Positions 7,614-14,039 of a DNA stretch of 28,541 nucleotides are shown here, in pieces. The position numbers and the translations under genes are program-made. The notes beneath the pieces are model-generated. The model saw nothing but the letters and a program-made list of their open reading frames with translations. It was not told the DNA's origin and ran no database searches. Origin of the DNA: Lachnospiraceae bacterium UBA5895 (GTDB taxonomy: Bacteria > Bacillota > Clostridia > Lachnospirales > Lachnospiraceae); the NCBI GenBank assembly GCA_002431915.1, contig DJEP01000044.1, positions 1-28,541 of the forward strand, given 5' to 3'. Position 1 is the stretch's first letter. The number at the start of each line of letters is the position of its first letter.

Positions 7614-8939
7614 TTATTCACTCCAAAATTCCCGCAATGCCCGTACCGCATACTCTGTATCCATCATACCTGCAGTCTCCACTGCGGAATGCATGGCAAG
7701 CTGGGGCAGTCCGATGTCCACGCTGGATACGGATACATGTGCCGTGGAAATATTGCCAAGGGTGGAGCCTCCTGCGATATCCGAACGGTTGGCGTAGGTC
7801 TGGTAAGGCACCTTTGCCCGCTCACAGTACTCCTTCATTTTTGCAGCGGAGATACCGTCCGTGGTATACTTCTGGCTTCCGTGGAATTTAATAACGATTC
7901 CGCCGTTTAAGTAAGGTCTGTTGGTAGGATCTGCCTTCTCCGGATGGTTGGGATGTACCGCATGGGCATTGTCAGCAGAGATCAAAAAGCCATCTGCAAT
8001 CCAGCGCAGATATGTGCCGTGATCCGCACCAAGCCCCTCCGTAATTCTGTCCAGCGCATCCGTAAGGAAGGTGGAATCCGCGCCCTGTCTGGTACCGCTT
8101 CCCACTTCCTCATTGTCAAATATTCCACAAATATTGATATACTCTGCAGGTGCACTCTCCGTAAAAGCTTTGGTCAGCGCAAAAGCGCTCTGCAGGTCAT
8201 CCAGTCTCGGAGACAGGACAAATTCGCCCCTGGCTCCCAGGAAACCTCCCTCCTGTCTGGTATACAGGAACAGATCTTCCCCGAGAATCGCCTCCTCATC
8301 CATACCGGCAGCCTCTGCCGCCAGTCCAAGCAGCGTAGTTTTCTCCTGTGATCCGTCTGTGGTCTCAACTCCCCCTGCGGCATCGGTATCACACGTTGCA
8401 TCCGCAAACAGTGGAAGCATATCCACCTGAGGATTGTACTCCACGCCCTTGTTCATCTCCCGGTTCATATGAATTGCCACGTTAGGGATCACGCAGAGAT
8501 CCCGATCGATGTTCACTAGTCTGCTCTCGATGCCGAATTCTCCGCGCACCGCCAGTCTTCCGGCTACGGAAAGTGGTCTGTCCAGCCAGGTGGAGAGGAT
8601 CATGCCACCGTATTTTTCGGTGTTTAATCGCAGATAATGCTCTTCCACGGCAAGCTCCGGTTTTTCCTTTACTTTAAAACTGGGAGAATCGCTGTGTGCC
8701 GCTGCCATATGGAAGCCCTTCACCGTTCCCGCCGGGATGGCAAAAGCGATCACGGAAGAATCATTGCGCTCCGTGTAATATTTTCCGCCCTTTTCAAGCT
8801 TCCATTCCTCGTTTTCCTGTAGTTTCTCATATCCTGCCGCTTCCAGCATCGTTCCGATATTCGCAACCGCATGAAAACAGGTAGGGCTTTTGGTAATAAA
8901 ATCCAACATTTCTTTCGCTGTCTTCTGAAAATCATTCAT
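7614..8939 (-). CDS. apeB: M18 family aminopeptidase
   Basis: 441-residue cytosolic zinc aminopeptidase that removes N-terminal, often acidic, residues from peptides. Family motifs are intact: MAAAHSDSPSFKVK (His82 and Asp84), the metal-bridging Asp in SPRLDDLQ (about 247-248), the catalytic/metal Glu pair in FDNEEVGS (275-278), and the C-terminal QLAMHSAVETAG with the last His ligand. Length is usual for bacterial M18 enzymes, which form large tetrahedral dodecamers. The start is supported by GGAAG 6 nt upstream. It is the last gene of the DJ-1 / gmd / fcl / aminopeptidase run, 50 nt behind fcl. Nothing links the aminopeptidase to fucose metabolism, so this is probably incidental co-transcription. 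Confidence 0.93.
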   Translation of the reverse strand: MNDFQKTAKEMLDFITKSPTCFHAVANIGTMLEAAGYEKLQENEEWKLEKGGKYYTERNDSSVIAFAIPAGTVKGFHMAAAHSDSPSFKVKEKPELAVEEHYLRLNTEKYGGMILSTWLDRPLSVAGRLAVRGEFGIESRLVNIDRDLCVIPNVAIHMNREMNKGVEYNPQVDMLPLFADATCDTDAAGGVETTDGSQEKTTLLGLAAEAAGMDEEAILGEDLFLYTRQEGGFLGARGEFVLSPRLDDLQSAFALTKAFTESAPAEYINICGIFDNEEVGSGTRQGADSTFLTDALDRITEGLGADHGTYLRWIADGFLISADNAHAVHPNHPEKADPTNRPYLNGGIVIKFHGSQKYTTDGISAAKMKEYCERAKVPYQTYANRSDIAGGSTLGNISTAHVSVSSVDIGLPQLAMHSAVETAGMMDTEYAVRALREFWSE

Positions 8940-8989
8940 GATAATCTTCCAGTCCTTCCGTACCCGCTATTGGCAGGCACCATACTTTC

Positions 8990-9931
8990 CTAGCGCTCCG
9001 CACGCATGGGATTATTGAGGAAATCCTCATAAGTCAGGCGGATGCCGTCTTCCAGCTCCGTCGTATAGTGGTAGCCCAGGCTCTCTAACTTACTGACATC
9101 CAACAGCTTTCTGGGAGTTCCGTCCGGTTTGCTGGGATCCCATTTGATCTCCCCGGTGTAGCCTACGATCTTTGCCACCAGTTCCGTCAGTTCCCGGATG
9201 GTCAGTTCCTTGCCGGTTCCCAGATTTACCGTCTCGTTGCCGCTGTAGGTATTCATCAGATACACGCAGGCATCCGCCAGATCATCCACATAGAGAAATT
9301 CCCGCAGGGGAGTTCCGGTTCCCCAGCAGACCACTTCCTTCGCACCGGACACCTTTGCCTCATGGAAGCGTCGGATCAATGCCGGCAGTACATGGCTGTG
9401 GGTGGGATGATAATTGTCGTTGGGACCGTACAAATTCGTGGGCATGACACTGATATAATCGGTTCCGTACTGTCTGTTCAGGAACTCGCAGTATTTCAGT
9501 CCGGAAATCTTTGCCAGGGCATAAGCCTCGTTGGTCTTCTCCAGTTCGGAAGTCAGCAGGCAGCTTTCCTTCATGGGCTGCGGTGCCATACGGGGGTAAA
9601 TGCAGCTGCTGCCCAAAAACATCAGCTTTTTACAGCCGTTCTGCCATGCGGCATGGATCACGTTCATCTCCAGGATCATGTTTTCATACATGAAATCCGC
9701 CAAAGCCTCACTGTTTGCCATGATGCCTCCCACTTTCGCTGCTGCCAGGAATACATAATCCGGCTTTTCCTCTGCGAAAAATTCCTCTACCGCATCCTGT
9801 CTGCACAGATCCAGTTCCTTATGGGTGCGTGTGATGATGTTGGTATAGCCGTTTCTCCCCAGTGCTCTGCAGATGGCACTTCCTACCATGCCTCTGTGTC
9901 CTGCTACGTATATTTTTGCGTCTTTTTCCAT
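8990..9931 (-). CDS. fcl: GDP-L-fucose synthase
   Basis: 313-residue short-chain dehydrogenase that epimerises and reduces GDP-4-keto-6-deoxy-mannose to GDP-L-fucose with NADPH. The Rossmann motif GHRGMVG is at 11-17. The active site is visible as LGSSCIYP (Ser108/109 and Cys110) and YALAK (Tyr137, Lys141), and the family signature PTNLYGPNDNYHP follows. Length is typical. It is 34 nt behind gmd, the gene for the preceding step, so the pair converts GDP-mannose to GDP-fucose. No fucosyltransferase, mannose-1-phosphate guanylyltransferase or phosphomannomutase is in the window, so GDP-mannose supply and fucose use must be encoded elsewhere. A weak, distant ribosome binding site (GAGGAAG, about 12 nt) suggests coupling or low expression. 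Confidence 0.96.
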   Translation of the reverse strand: MEKDAKIYVAGHRGMVGSAICRALGRNGYTNIITRTHKELDLCRQDAVEEFFAEEKPDYVFLAAAKVGGIMANSEALADFMYENMILEMNVIHAAWQNGCKKLMFLGSSCIYPRMAPQPMKESCLLTSELEKTNEAYALAKISGLKYCEFLNRQYGTDYISVMPTNLYGPNDNYHPTHSHVLPALIRRFHEAKVSGAKEVVCWGTGTPLREFLYVDDLADACVYLMNTYSGNETVNLGTGKELTIRELTELVAKIVGYTGEIKWDPSKPDGTPRKLLDVSKLESLGYHYTTELEDGIRLTYEDFLNNPMRAER

Positions 9932-9965
9932 GATATTACGGTACTTCCTCTCTTGATTTCTCCTG

Positions 9966-11021
9966 TTATTCTGCGGCTTCTTTCAGCACTACCGCTTCGG
10001 CCTTTGCCAGCTTCAGATCATGCTCTGCCATCCGACGGCACAGCTCCTCGTAGCTGGTCTTCTGCGGATTCCATCCAAGCACGGTGCGGGCCTTGGTCGG
10101 GTCTCCCCACAGATCGACCACATCGGTGGGACGGTAAAAGGCTTCGCTGACCTCCACGACCACCTTGCCGTTGGCTTTGTTGATTCCTTTTTCATGAATA
10201 CCGCTGCCCTGCCATTCCAGCTCGATTCCCGCATAATGGAATGCCAGTGTGGTGAATTCTCTTACCGTATGCTGTACGCCGGTGGCAATCACGAAATCTT
10301 CCGGTTTGTCGTGCTGCAGCATCAGCCACATGCACTCCACATAGTCCTTCGCATAGCCCCAGTCTCTCTTGGAATCCAGATTGCCCAGATAAAGCCTGTC
10401 CTGAATCCCGCAGGCAATCCTGCCGGCGGCCAGTGTGATCTTACGGGTCACAAAATTCTCCCCGCGGCGCTCGGATTCATGGTTGAACAGGATACCGTTG
10501 ACTGCAAACATATTGTAAGCTTCTCTGTATTCCTTTACGATCCAGAAGCCGTACTGTTTTGCCACCGCATAAGGGCTGTAGGGATGGAACGGGGTGTTCT
10601 CATTCTGGGGCACCTCCTCCACACGGCCGTAAAGTTCGGAAGTGGATGCCTGATAAATACGGCAGATCTCAGTCAGTCCCACCATACGCACTGCCTCCAG
10701 AATACGCAGCACACCCAGCGCGTCCACATCTCCGGCATATTCCGGCGCTTCAAAACTTACCTGCACATGGCTCTGGGCACCCAGATTGTAAATTTCATCC
10801 GGCCTGACTTCTCCGATGATGCGTACCAGACTGGTAGAATCCGTCATATCTCCGCCGTGAAGAACGATCTTATCCTCCCGGATCAGATGGTCGATACGGC
10901 CGGTATTGCTGATGGAAGATCTGCGGATCAGTCCATGCACTTCATATCCTTTTTCCAATAGGAACTCTGCCAGATAAGACCCATCCTGTCCGGTGATTCC
11001 TGTAATTAACGCTTTTTTCAT
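9966..11021 (-). CDS. gmd: GDP-mannose 4,6-dehydratase
   Basis: 351-residue NADP-dependent dehydratase that makes GDP-4-keto-6-deoxy-D-mannose, the first committed step to GDP-L-fucose. Motifs: GITGQDGSYLAE (8-19) for the cofactor, LIRRSS (31-36) for NADP binding, and catalytic residues in ASTSELYG (Thr127, Glu129) and YSPYAVAK (Tyr151, Lys155). The family tract NHESERRGENFVTRKIT has ESERRGENF where ESPRRGETF is usual, a mild change. The start is supported by GAGG 7 nt upstream. It is 29 nt behind the DJ-1 gene and directly before fcl. Codon and base composition are visibly GC-richer than the two sugar operons on either side. Confidence 0.96.
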   Translation of the reverse strand: MKKALITGITGQDGSYLAEFLLEKGYEVHGLIRRSSISNTGRIDHLIREDKIVLHGGDMTDSTSLVRIIGEVRPDEIYNLGAQSHVQVSFEAPEYAGDVDALGVLRILEAVRMVGLTEICRIYQASTSELYGRVEEVPQNENTPFHPYSPYAVAKQYGFWIVKEYREAYNMFAVNGILFNHESERRGENFVTRKITLAAGRIACGIQDRLYLGNLDSKRDWGYAKDYVECMWLMLQHDKPEDFVIATGVQHTVREFTTLAFHYAGIELEWQGSGIHEKGINKANGKVVVEVSEAFYRPTDVVDLWGDPTKARTVLGWNPQKTSYEELCRRMAEHDLKLAKAEAVVLKEAAE

Positions 11022-11050
11022 TCTCTTTCCTCGTCTTTCTCTTCAGCTGC

Positions 11051-11602
11051 CTACGGCTGAAATACAATGGAGTGGGCACAGGCATCCGCCTTGTCCTGTC
11101 CGCAGAACACACCGGCGATAGCAAGTCCGAAGGGAATGGAGGTTCCCATTCCGCGGGAGGTGATCACATTGCCGTCCACTTCCACAGGTCCTGCGGTCAC
11201 TGCCGCACCTTCCAGATGATCCTCAAAGCAGGGATAGGAGCAGGCTCTCTTCCCCTGTAAGATACCTCTGTGCCCGAAAATACTGGGGGCTGCGCAGATT
11301 GCAGCGATGTATTTTCCCGCTGCGTAAAAAGCATCGATCTGCTGCATCAGCACTTCACAGGCCTCCAGATTCTTCGTGCCCTGTCCGCCGCCGGGAAGCA
11401 CCAAACAATCATATTCGTCAAAATTCACCTGAGACAGCGTCATGTCCGCAATTACAGGAATCTTATGGGATCCCATTACCTGCCTGTCTTCTGTAATGGA
11501 TACCATATCAATGGTCAGCCCGCATCTGCGGCAAATGTCCACCACCGTCAGACCTTCTATTTCTTCAAAGCCGTTTGCCAAAAAAATTGCAATCTTACTC
11601 AT
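11051..11602 (-). CDS. DJ-1/PfpI family protein
   Basis: 183-residue protein of the DJ-1/ThiJ glutamine-amidotransferase-like fold. The nucleophilic-elbow Cys is in AAICAAPSIFG (Cys103), and the conserved N-terminal acidic residue is in GFEEIEG (around Glu14). This fits the YajL/DJ-1 branch, proposed to act as glyoxalase/deglycase-like enzymes or redox chaperones; the true reaction is debated. The start is at 11602, where AGAGGT lies 7 nt upstream. The longer in-frame extension to 11686 is Arg/Lys-rich, lacks a ribosome binding site and would run over the predicted -10 element. It heads the run DJ-1, gmd, fcl, aminopeptidase. A carbonyl-damage role beside nucleotide-sugar genes is possible but not supported. 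Confidence 0.9.
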   Translation of the reverse strand: MSKIAIFLANGFEEIEGLTVVDICRRCGLTIDMVSITEDRQVMGSHKIPVIADMTLSQVNFDEYDCLVLPGGGQGTKNLEACEVLMQQIDAFYAAGKYIAAICAAPSIFGHRGILQGKRACSYPCFEDHLEGAAVTAGPVEVDGNVITSRGMGTSIPFGLAIAGVFCGQDKADACAHSIVFQP

Positions 11603-11677
11603 GGTTTTACCTCTCTTTCCGTTTCGTTCCCTGTTCCGTCTGCAAGTCATGTTCTTTGACATCGCACAGTCATGATT

Positions 11678-11706
11678 AGTATACACAATTTAGAACCGTA
11701 ATTCAA
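11678..11706 (-). promoter_or_regulatory. Putative promoter of the DJ-1/gmd/fcl/aminopeptidase operon
   Basis: On the minus strand, TTGAAT (11701-11706) and TATACT (11678-11683) are 17 nt apart, about 75 nt upstream of the DJ-1 start. Confidence 0.55.
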
Positions 11707-11761
11707 TTCCAAACGGCAGATATTTGCAGAATTCATAACTATTCAGAGTTACCAGAATTCA

Positions 11762-11791
11762 TTGTATTTTTGGGAAATATCATGTTATACT
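11762..11791 (+). promoter_or_regulatory. Putative promoter of the CYTH gene
   Basis: TTGTAT (11762-11767) and an extended -10, TGTTATACT (TATACT at 11786-11791), are separated by 18 nt, about 85 nt upstream of the CYTH start. It is divergent from the DJ-1 promoter. Confidence 0.55.
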
Positions 11792-11876
11792 AAGAGAGTA
11801 CATTCAACAGACAATGTACAAAAACGTACAAATAAGAGATCCGTATTTTCGATGGAAATACAGAAATGAGGCATTA

Positions 11877-12383
11877 ATGGAAATCGAACGAAAGTTTACC
11901 CTGAAATCCCTACCTGACAATCTGGAAAGTTATCCCTCTCATCACATTGAACAGGTATATCTGAATTACAATCCCGTAGTCAGGGCAAGAAAACAGGATG
12001 ATGAATATTATCTTACCTACAAGGGCAGCGGCATGATGGCCAGAGATGAGAGCAATCTTCCGCTGAATGAGGCCTCCTATTATCATCTGCGGGAAAAAGC
12101 CGACGGCAGCGTGATCTCCAAGAGGCGCTACCTGATCCCTTTGGAGCATCCCGGTTTCAAAGAGGGCTTTCCCACACCGCCTGCAGATTATTCCCTGACC
12201 ATTGAGCTGGATGTCTTTGACGCTCCTTTTGCTCCTCTGATCATGGCAGAAGTGGAATTCGGCAGCAAGGAAGCGGCGGAGGCCTTTGTCCCTCCTGCAT
12301 GGTTTGACAAGGACGTGACTTATTGCAAAGAATATCACAATTCTTATCTGGCACTGGAGCTGCATCACGCACCGGAAGTTTAA
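11877..12383 (+). CDS. CYTH domain protein (putative inorganic triphosphatase)
   Basis: 168-residue triphosphate-tunnel protein. The signature ExExK is at the extreme N-terminus (MEIERKF), with basic tunnel residues in VVRARKQ and YLTYKG and the acidic strand LTIELDVFD downstream. Members hydrolyse inorganic triphosphate or related phosphates with divalent metal, or make cAMP in some lineages; a small stand-alone protein like this is most likely a triphosphatase. The start at 11877 has GAGG 5 nt upstream and places the signature where the family has it. An in-frame ATG at 11814 would add 21 unrelated residues. It is monocistronic, with a predicted promoter at 11762-11791 and a strong terminator 14 nt after the stop. 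Confidence 0.85.
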   Translation: MEIERKFTLKSLPDNLESYPSHHIEQVYLNYNPVVRARKQDDEYYLTYKGSGMMARDESNLPLNEASYYHLREKADGSVISKRRYLIPLEHPGFKEGFPTPPADYSLTIELDVFDAPFAPLIMAEVEFGSKEAAEAFVPPAWFDKDVTYCKEYHNSYLALELHHAPEV

Positions 12384-12397
12384 ATTTTTCTCTAAAT

Positions 12398-12439
12398 AAA
12401 ACAGCAGGGATTCCACATTTCATGGATCCCTGCTGTTTT
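12398..12439. terminator. Strong bidirectional terminator between the CYTH and ROK repressor genes
   Basis: AAAACAGCAGGGA pairs with TCCCTGCTGTTTT, continuing with TCC/GGA after a one-base bulge, around a 9-nt loop. Flanking A- and T-runs make it usable in both directions. It separates the convergent CYTH and ROK repressor genes, overlapping the last bases of the latter. Confidence 0.88.
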
Positions 12440-13610
12440 ACTGTATATCTTCCAGTCGAAAACCTTCCAATTCATTATTCAAAAATTGTGATACAAACGT
12501 AAGGGCTGCTCCCTCTGCCATCGGATTCACAGAATCCATATCTACACAAATTTTCTGTGTTTCTTCTGCAAGGACCGGATAAGCATTTACCTTATCCTTC
12601 AATTCCTGCAGTCGCGGCTCCAGGTAGGGTGCAAGTTCTCCTCCGATAATGATATCCGCATCATAGCTCAGGAAAATATTTCCCACTGCCTGTGCGAAAT
12701 GTGTCAGGTACTCATCCCATCGTTTCATACTTTCCGGATCTTTTGCATCCAGTTTTTCAAAAAATGTCTGTAGCTTATCTTCTTCATTTCCAATCAGATT
12801 ATAAAGGGAACAATATGCTGACCAGCATCCCCTTCCTCCGCAAAAACATTTTTTTCCGTTCGGATCCAATACAATATGTCCGAATGCTCCCGATTTTCCC
12901 GAAAGACCACTGTATATCTTATTGTTCAGTATCACCGATCCAGCCACACCGTTGTTGGTAACAATAACGTAAACTGCATCCTGCAGATTATCCGCTCTCC
13001 ATACCGCTCCAAATCCGGCAGCATTAGCACCATACTCTATATGAATCGGAAAATCTATATTTTTCTGCACAATGTCTAATGCAAGATTTTTTCGTCCTAA
13101 AACAGTGGCACGGTATACCATCTTCCCTGAAGGTGAAATTTCTCCGGGAAAAGCGATTCCCACACCAAGAATATGCTCTACCTCTTTATTGATTTCAATC
13201 GTCTCATGAATCAACGCATTAATCTGCTTCCAATAAGTATCATTATTTTCAAAAAGAATATGATATACTTTTCTGGCAGTCACATGCCCCTGAAGATTAA
13301 TTATACAAATGTCCGCATGGTGTTTACGTATTTCCACACCAACTGCATGATATGCATCGTAACAGAATTCTATCAAGTGTGGCTTGCGTCCCCCGGAAGA
13401 AGGCATTTCTTTTCCTTCGCGAACAAGTCCTGCTCCCATAAACAGTTGAACTGCCTGCGTAACTGTTGGTCCGCTGAGATGCAACCTATTTTTTATATCC
13501 ATTTGTGTCAGGTTTTCTTCATGAAATAAAAGTTGTAATACCCTGATCCGATTTGCTGTTCTGACATCAATATTACTCACAATTATCTGATTATCCTGTT
13601 TTATATCCAT
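12438..13610 (-). CDS. ROK family transcriptional repressor (NagC/XylR type)
   Basis: 390-residue regulator with an N-terminal winged helix-turn-helix (about 18-65: RVLQLLFHEENLTQMDIKNRL then HLSGPTVTQAVQ) and a C-terminal ROK sugar-sensor domain. The zinc cluster is kept (KKCFCGGRGC, Cys255, 257, 262). The sugar-contacting acids are not: the usual ENDANAA is EYGANAA (192-198), GEIGH is GAFGH (241-245) and GCLE is GCWS. No kinase activity is expected, and the inducer is probably not an ordinary free hexose. The start has AAGGGGG 4 nt upstream. It is the last gene of the beta-phosphoglucomutase / RbsBAC-like / GH3 run, 123 nt behind the SemiSWEET-like gene. It is the obvious candidate regulator of that operon, and perhaps of the GH20 region. 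Confidence 0.92.
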   Translation of the reverse strand: MDIKQDNQIIVSNIDVRTANRIRVLQLLFHEENLTQMDIKNRLHLSGPTVTQAVQLFMGAGLVREGKEMPSSGGRKPHLIEFCYDAYHAVGVEIRKHHADICIINLQGHVTARKVYHILFENNDTYWKQINALIHETIEINKEVEHILGVGIAFPGEISPSGKMVYRATVLGRKNLALDIVQKNIDFPIHIEYGANAAGFGAVWRADNLQDAVYVIVTNNGVAGSVILNNKIYSGLSGKSGAFGHIVLDPNGKKCFCGGRGCWSAYCSLYNLIGNEEDKLQTFFEKLDAKDPESMKRWDEYLTHFAQAVGNIFLSYDADIIIGGELAPYLEPRLQELKDKVNAYPVLAEETQKICVDMDSVNPMAEGAALTFVSQFLNNELEGFRLEDIQ

Positions 13611-13694
13611 AGTGCCCCCTTACTCGCAGACAGCGTCCTCATAAATAATAGTGTAACATATTTTCTTCTTTTGCAAAACGCTTTTTTCAAATGT

Positions 13695-13727
13695 AGGTCA
13701 TCAAAATTAAATATATTTTGATGACCT
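13695..13727. promoter_or_regulatory. 13-bp palindrome upstream of the ROK repressor gene
   Basis: AGGTCATCAAAAT (13695-13707) is mirrored exactly by ATTTTGATGACCT (13715-13727). It lies just past the SemiSWEET-like stop. A T-run follows only on the plus strand, so as a minus-strand element it is either a hairpin without a terminator tail or a regulator site. Its inner TCAAAA...TTTTGA resembles the dyad at 6131-6156, with wider spacing. Confidence 0.55.
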
Positions 13728-13733
13728 GATTTT

Positions 13734-14030
13734 TTATCGGTATACCACTGTATAATTTCGACAAATACCTTTTTTTATTTCTTTGTTGCGGTTGCAGAAG
13801 TACAAAATATAATCCGCCAACACCATAAATTCATTCAGGCAGTAAAAATAAATTGCATTATCAACAGATACTAATAATTTATTCAGTATGCCAAACACGT
13901 AAGCAAGTACAATAAAGCTCATAAACAGAAGATTCTTCCCTTTCGTTGACTTACTCTTCCAACTGTTATATAAATTGATGGGCCATGCCAAGCCAAAACA
14001 TACAATCATTAACACTTCTAAAATCGACAT
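13734..14030 (-). CDS. Small PQ-loop/SemiSWEET-like membrane protein
   Basis: 98-residue protein with three hydrophobic helices (about 3-24, 33-55 and 60-80). The first helix ends in AWPINLYNSWKSKSTKGKN, which parallels the SemiSWEET/PQ-loop pattern of a helix-breaking Pro followed by a basic K.KS. loop, with Pro-Ile in place of Pro-Gln. SemiSWEETs are half-transporters that dimerise to move small sugars by facilitated diffusion. Length and topology fit that family. The start has GGGG 5 nt upstream and lies 9 nt after the GH3 stop, so it belongs to the operon. Transport of a GH3 product such as a free sugar or aglycone is an inference. It could instead be a related PQ-loop protein of unknown cargo. 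Confidence 0.75.
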   Translation of the reverse strand: MSILEVLMIVCFGLAWPINLYNSWKSKSTKGKNLLFMSFIVLAYVFGILNKLLVSVDNAIYFYCLNEFMVLADYILYFCNRNKEIKKGICRNYTVVYR

Positions 14031-14039
14031 CTTTGCCCC

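Noticed and set aside
7220..7891. 223-residue plus-strand open frame
   Set aside because: Crosses the hemerythrin gene, the spacer and the aminopeptidase gene in antisense. No coherent protein features.
9362..10150. 262-residue plus-strand open frame
   Set aside because: It lies antisense to fcl and gmd, which have full family motifs. It has no ribosome binding site or recognisable domain, and its Cys/His-rich composition is typical of a shadow frame.
10020..10961. 313-residue plus-strand open frame antisense to gmd
   Set aside because: Long only because the opposite strand codes for a GC-rich conserved gene. No domain or translation signal.
11603..11686. 28-residue N-terminal extension of the DJ-1 protein
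   Set aside because: Basic, low-complexity, without a ribosome binding site, and it overlaps the predicted -10 element.
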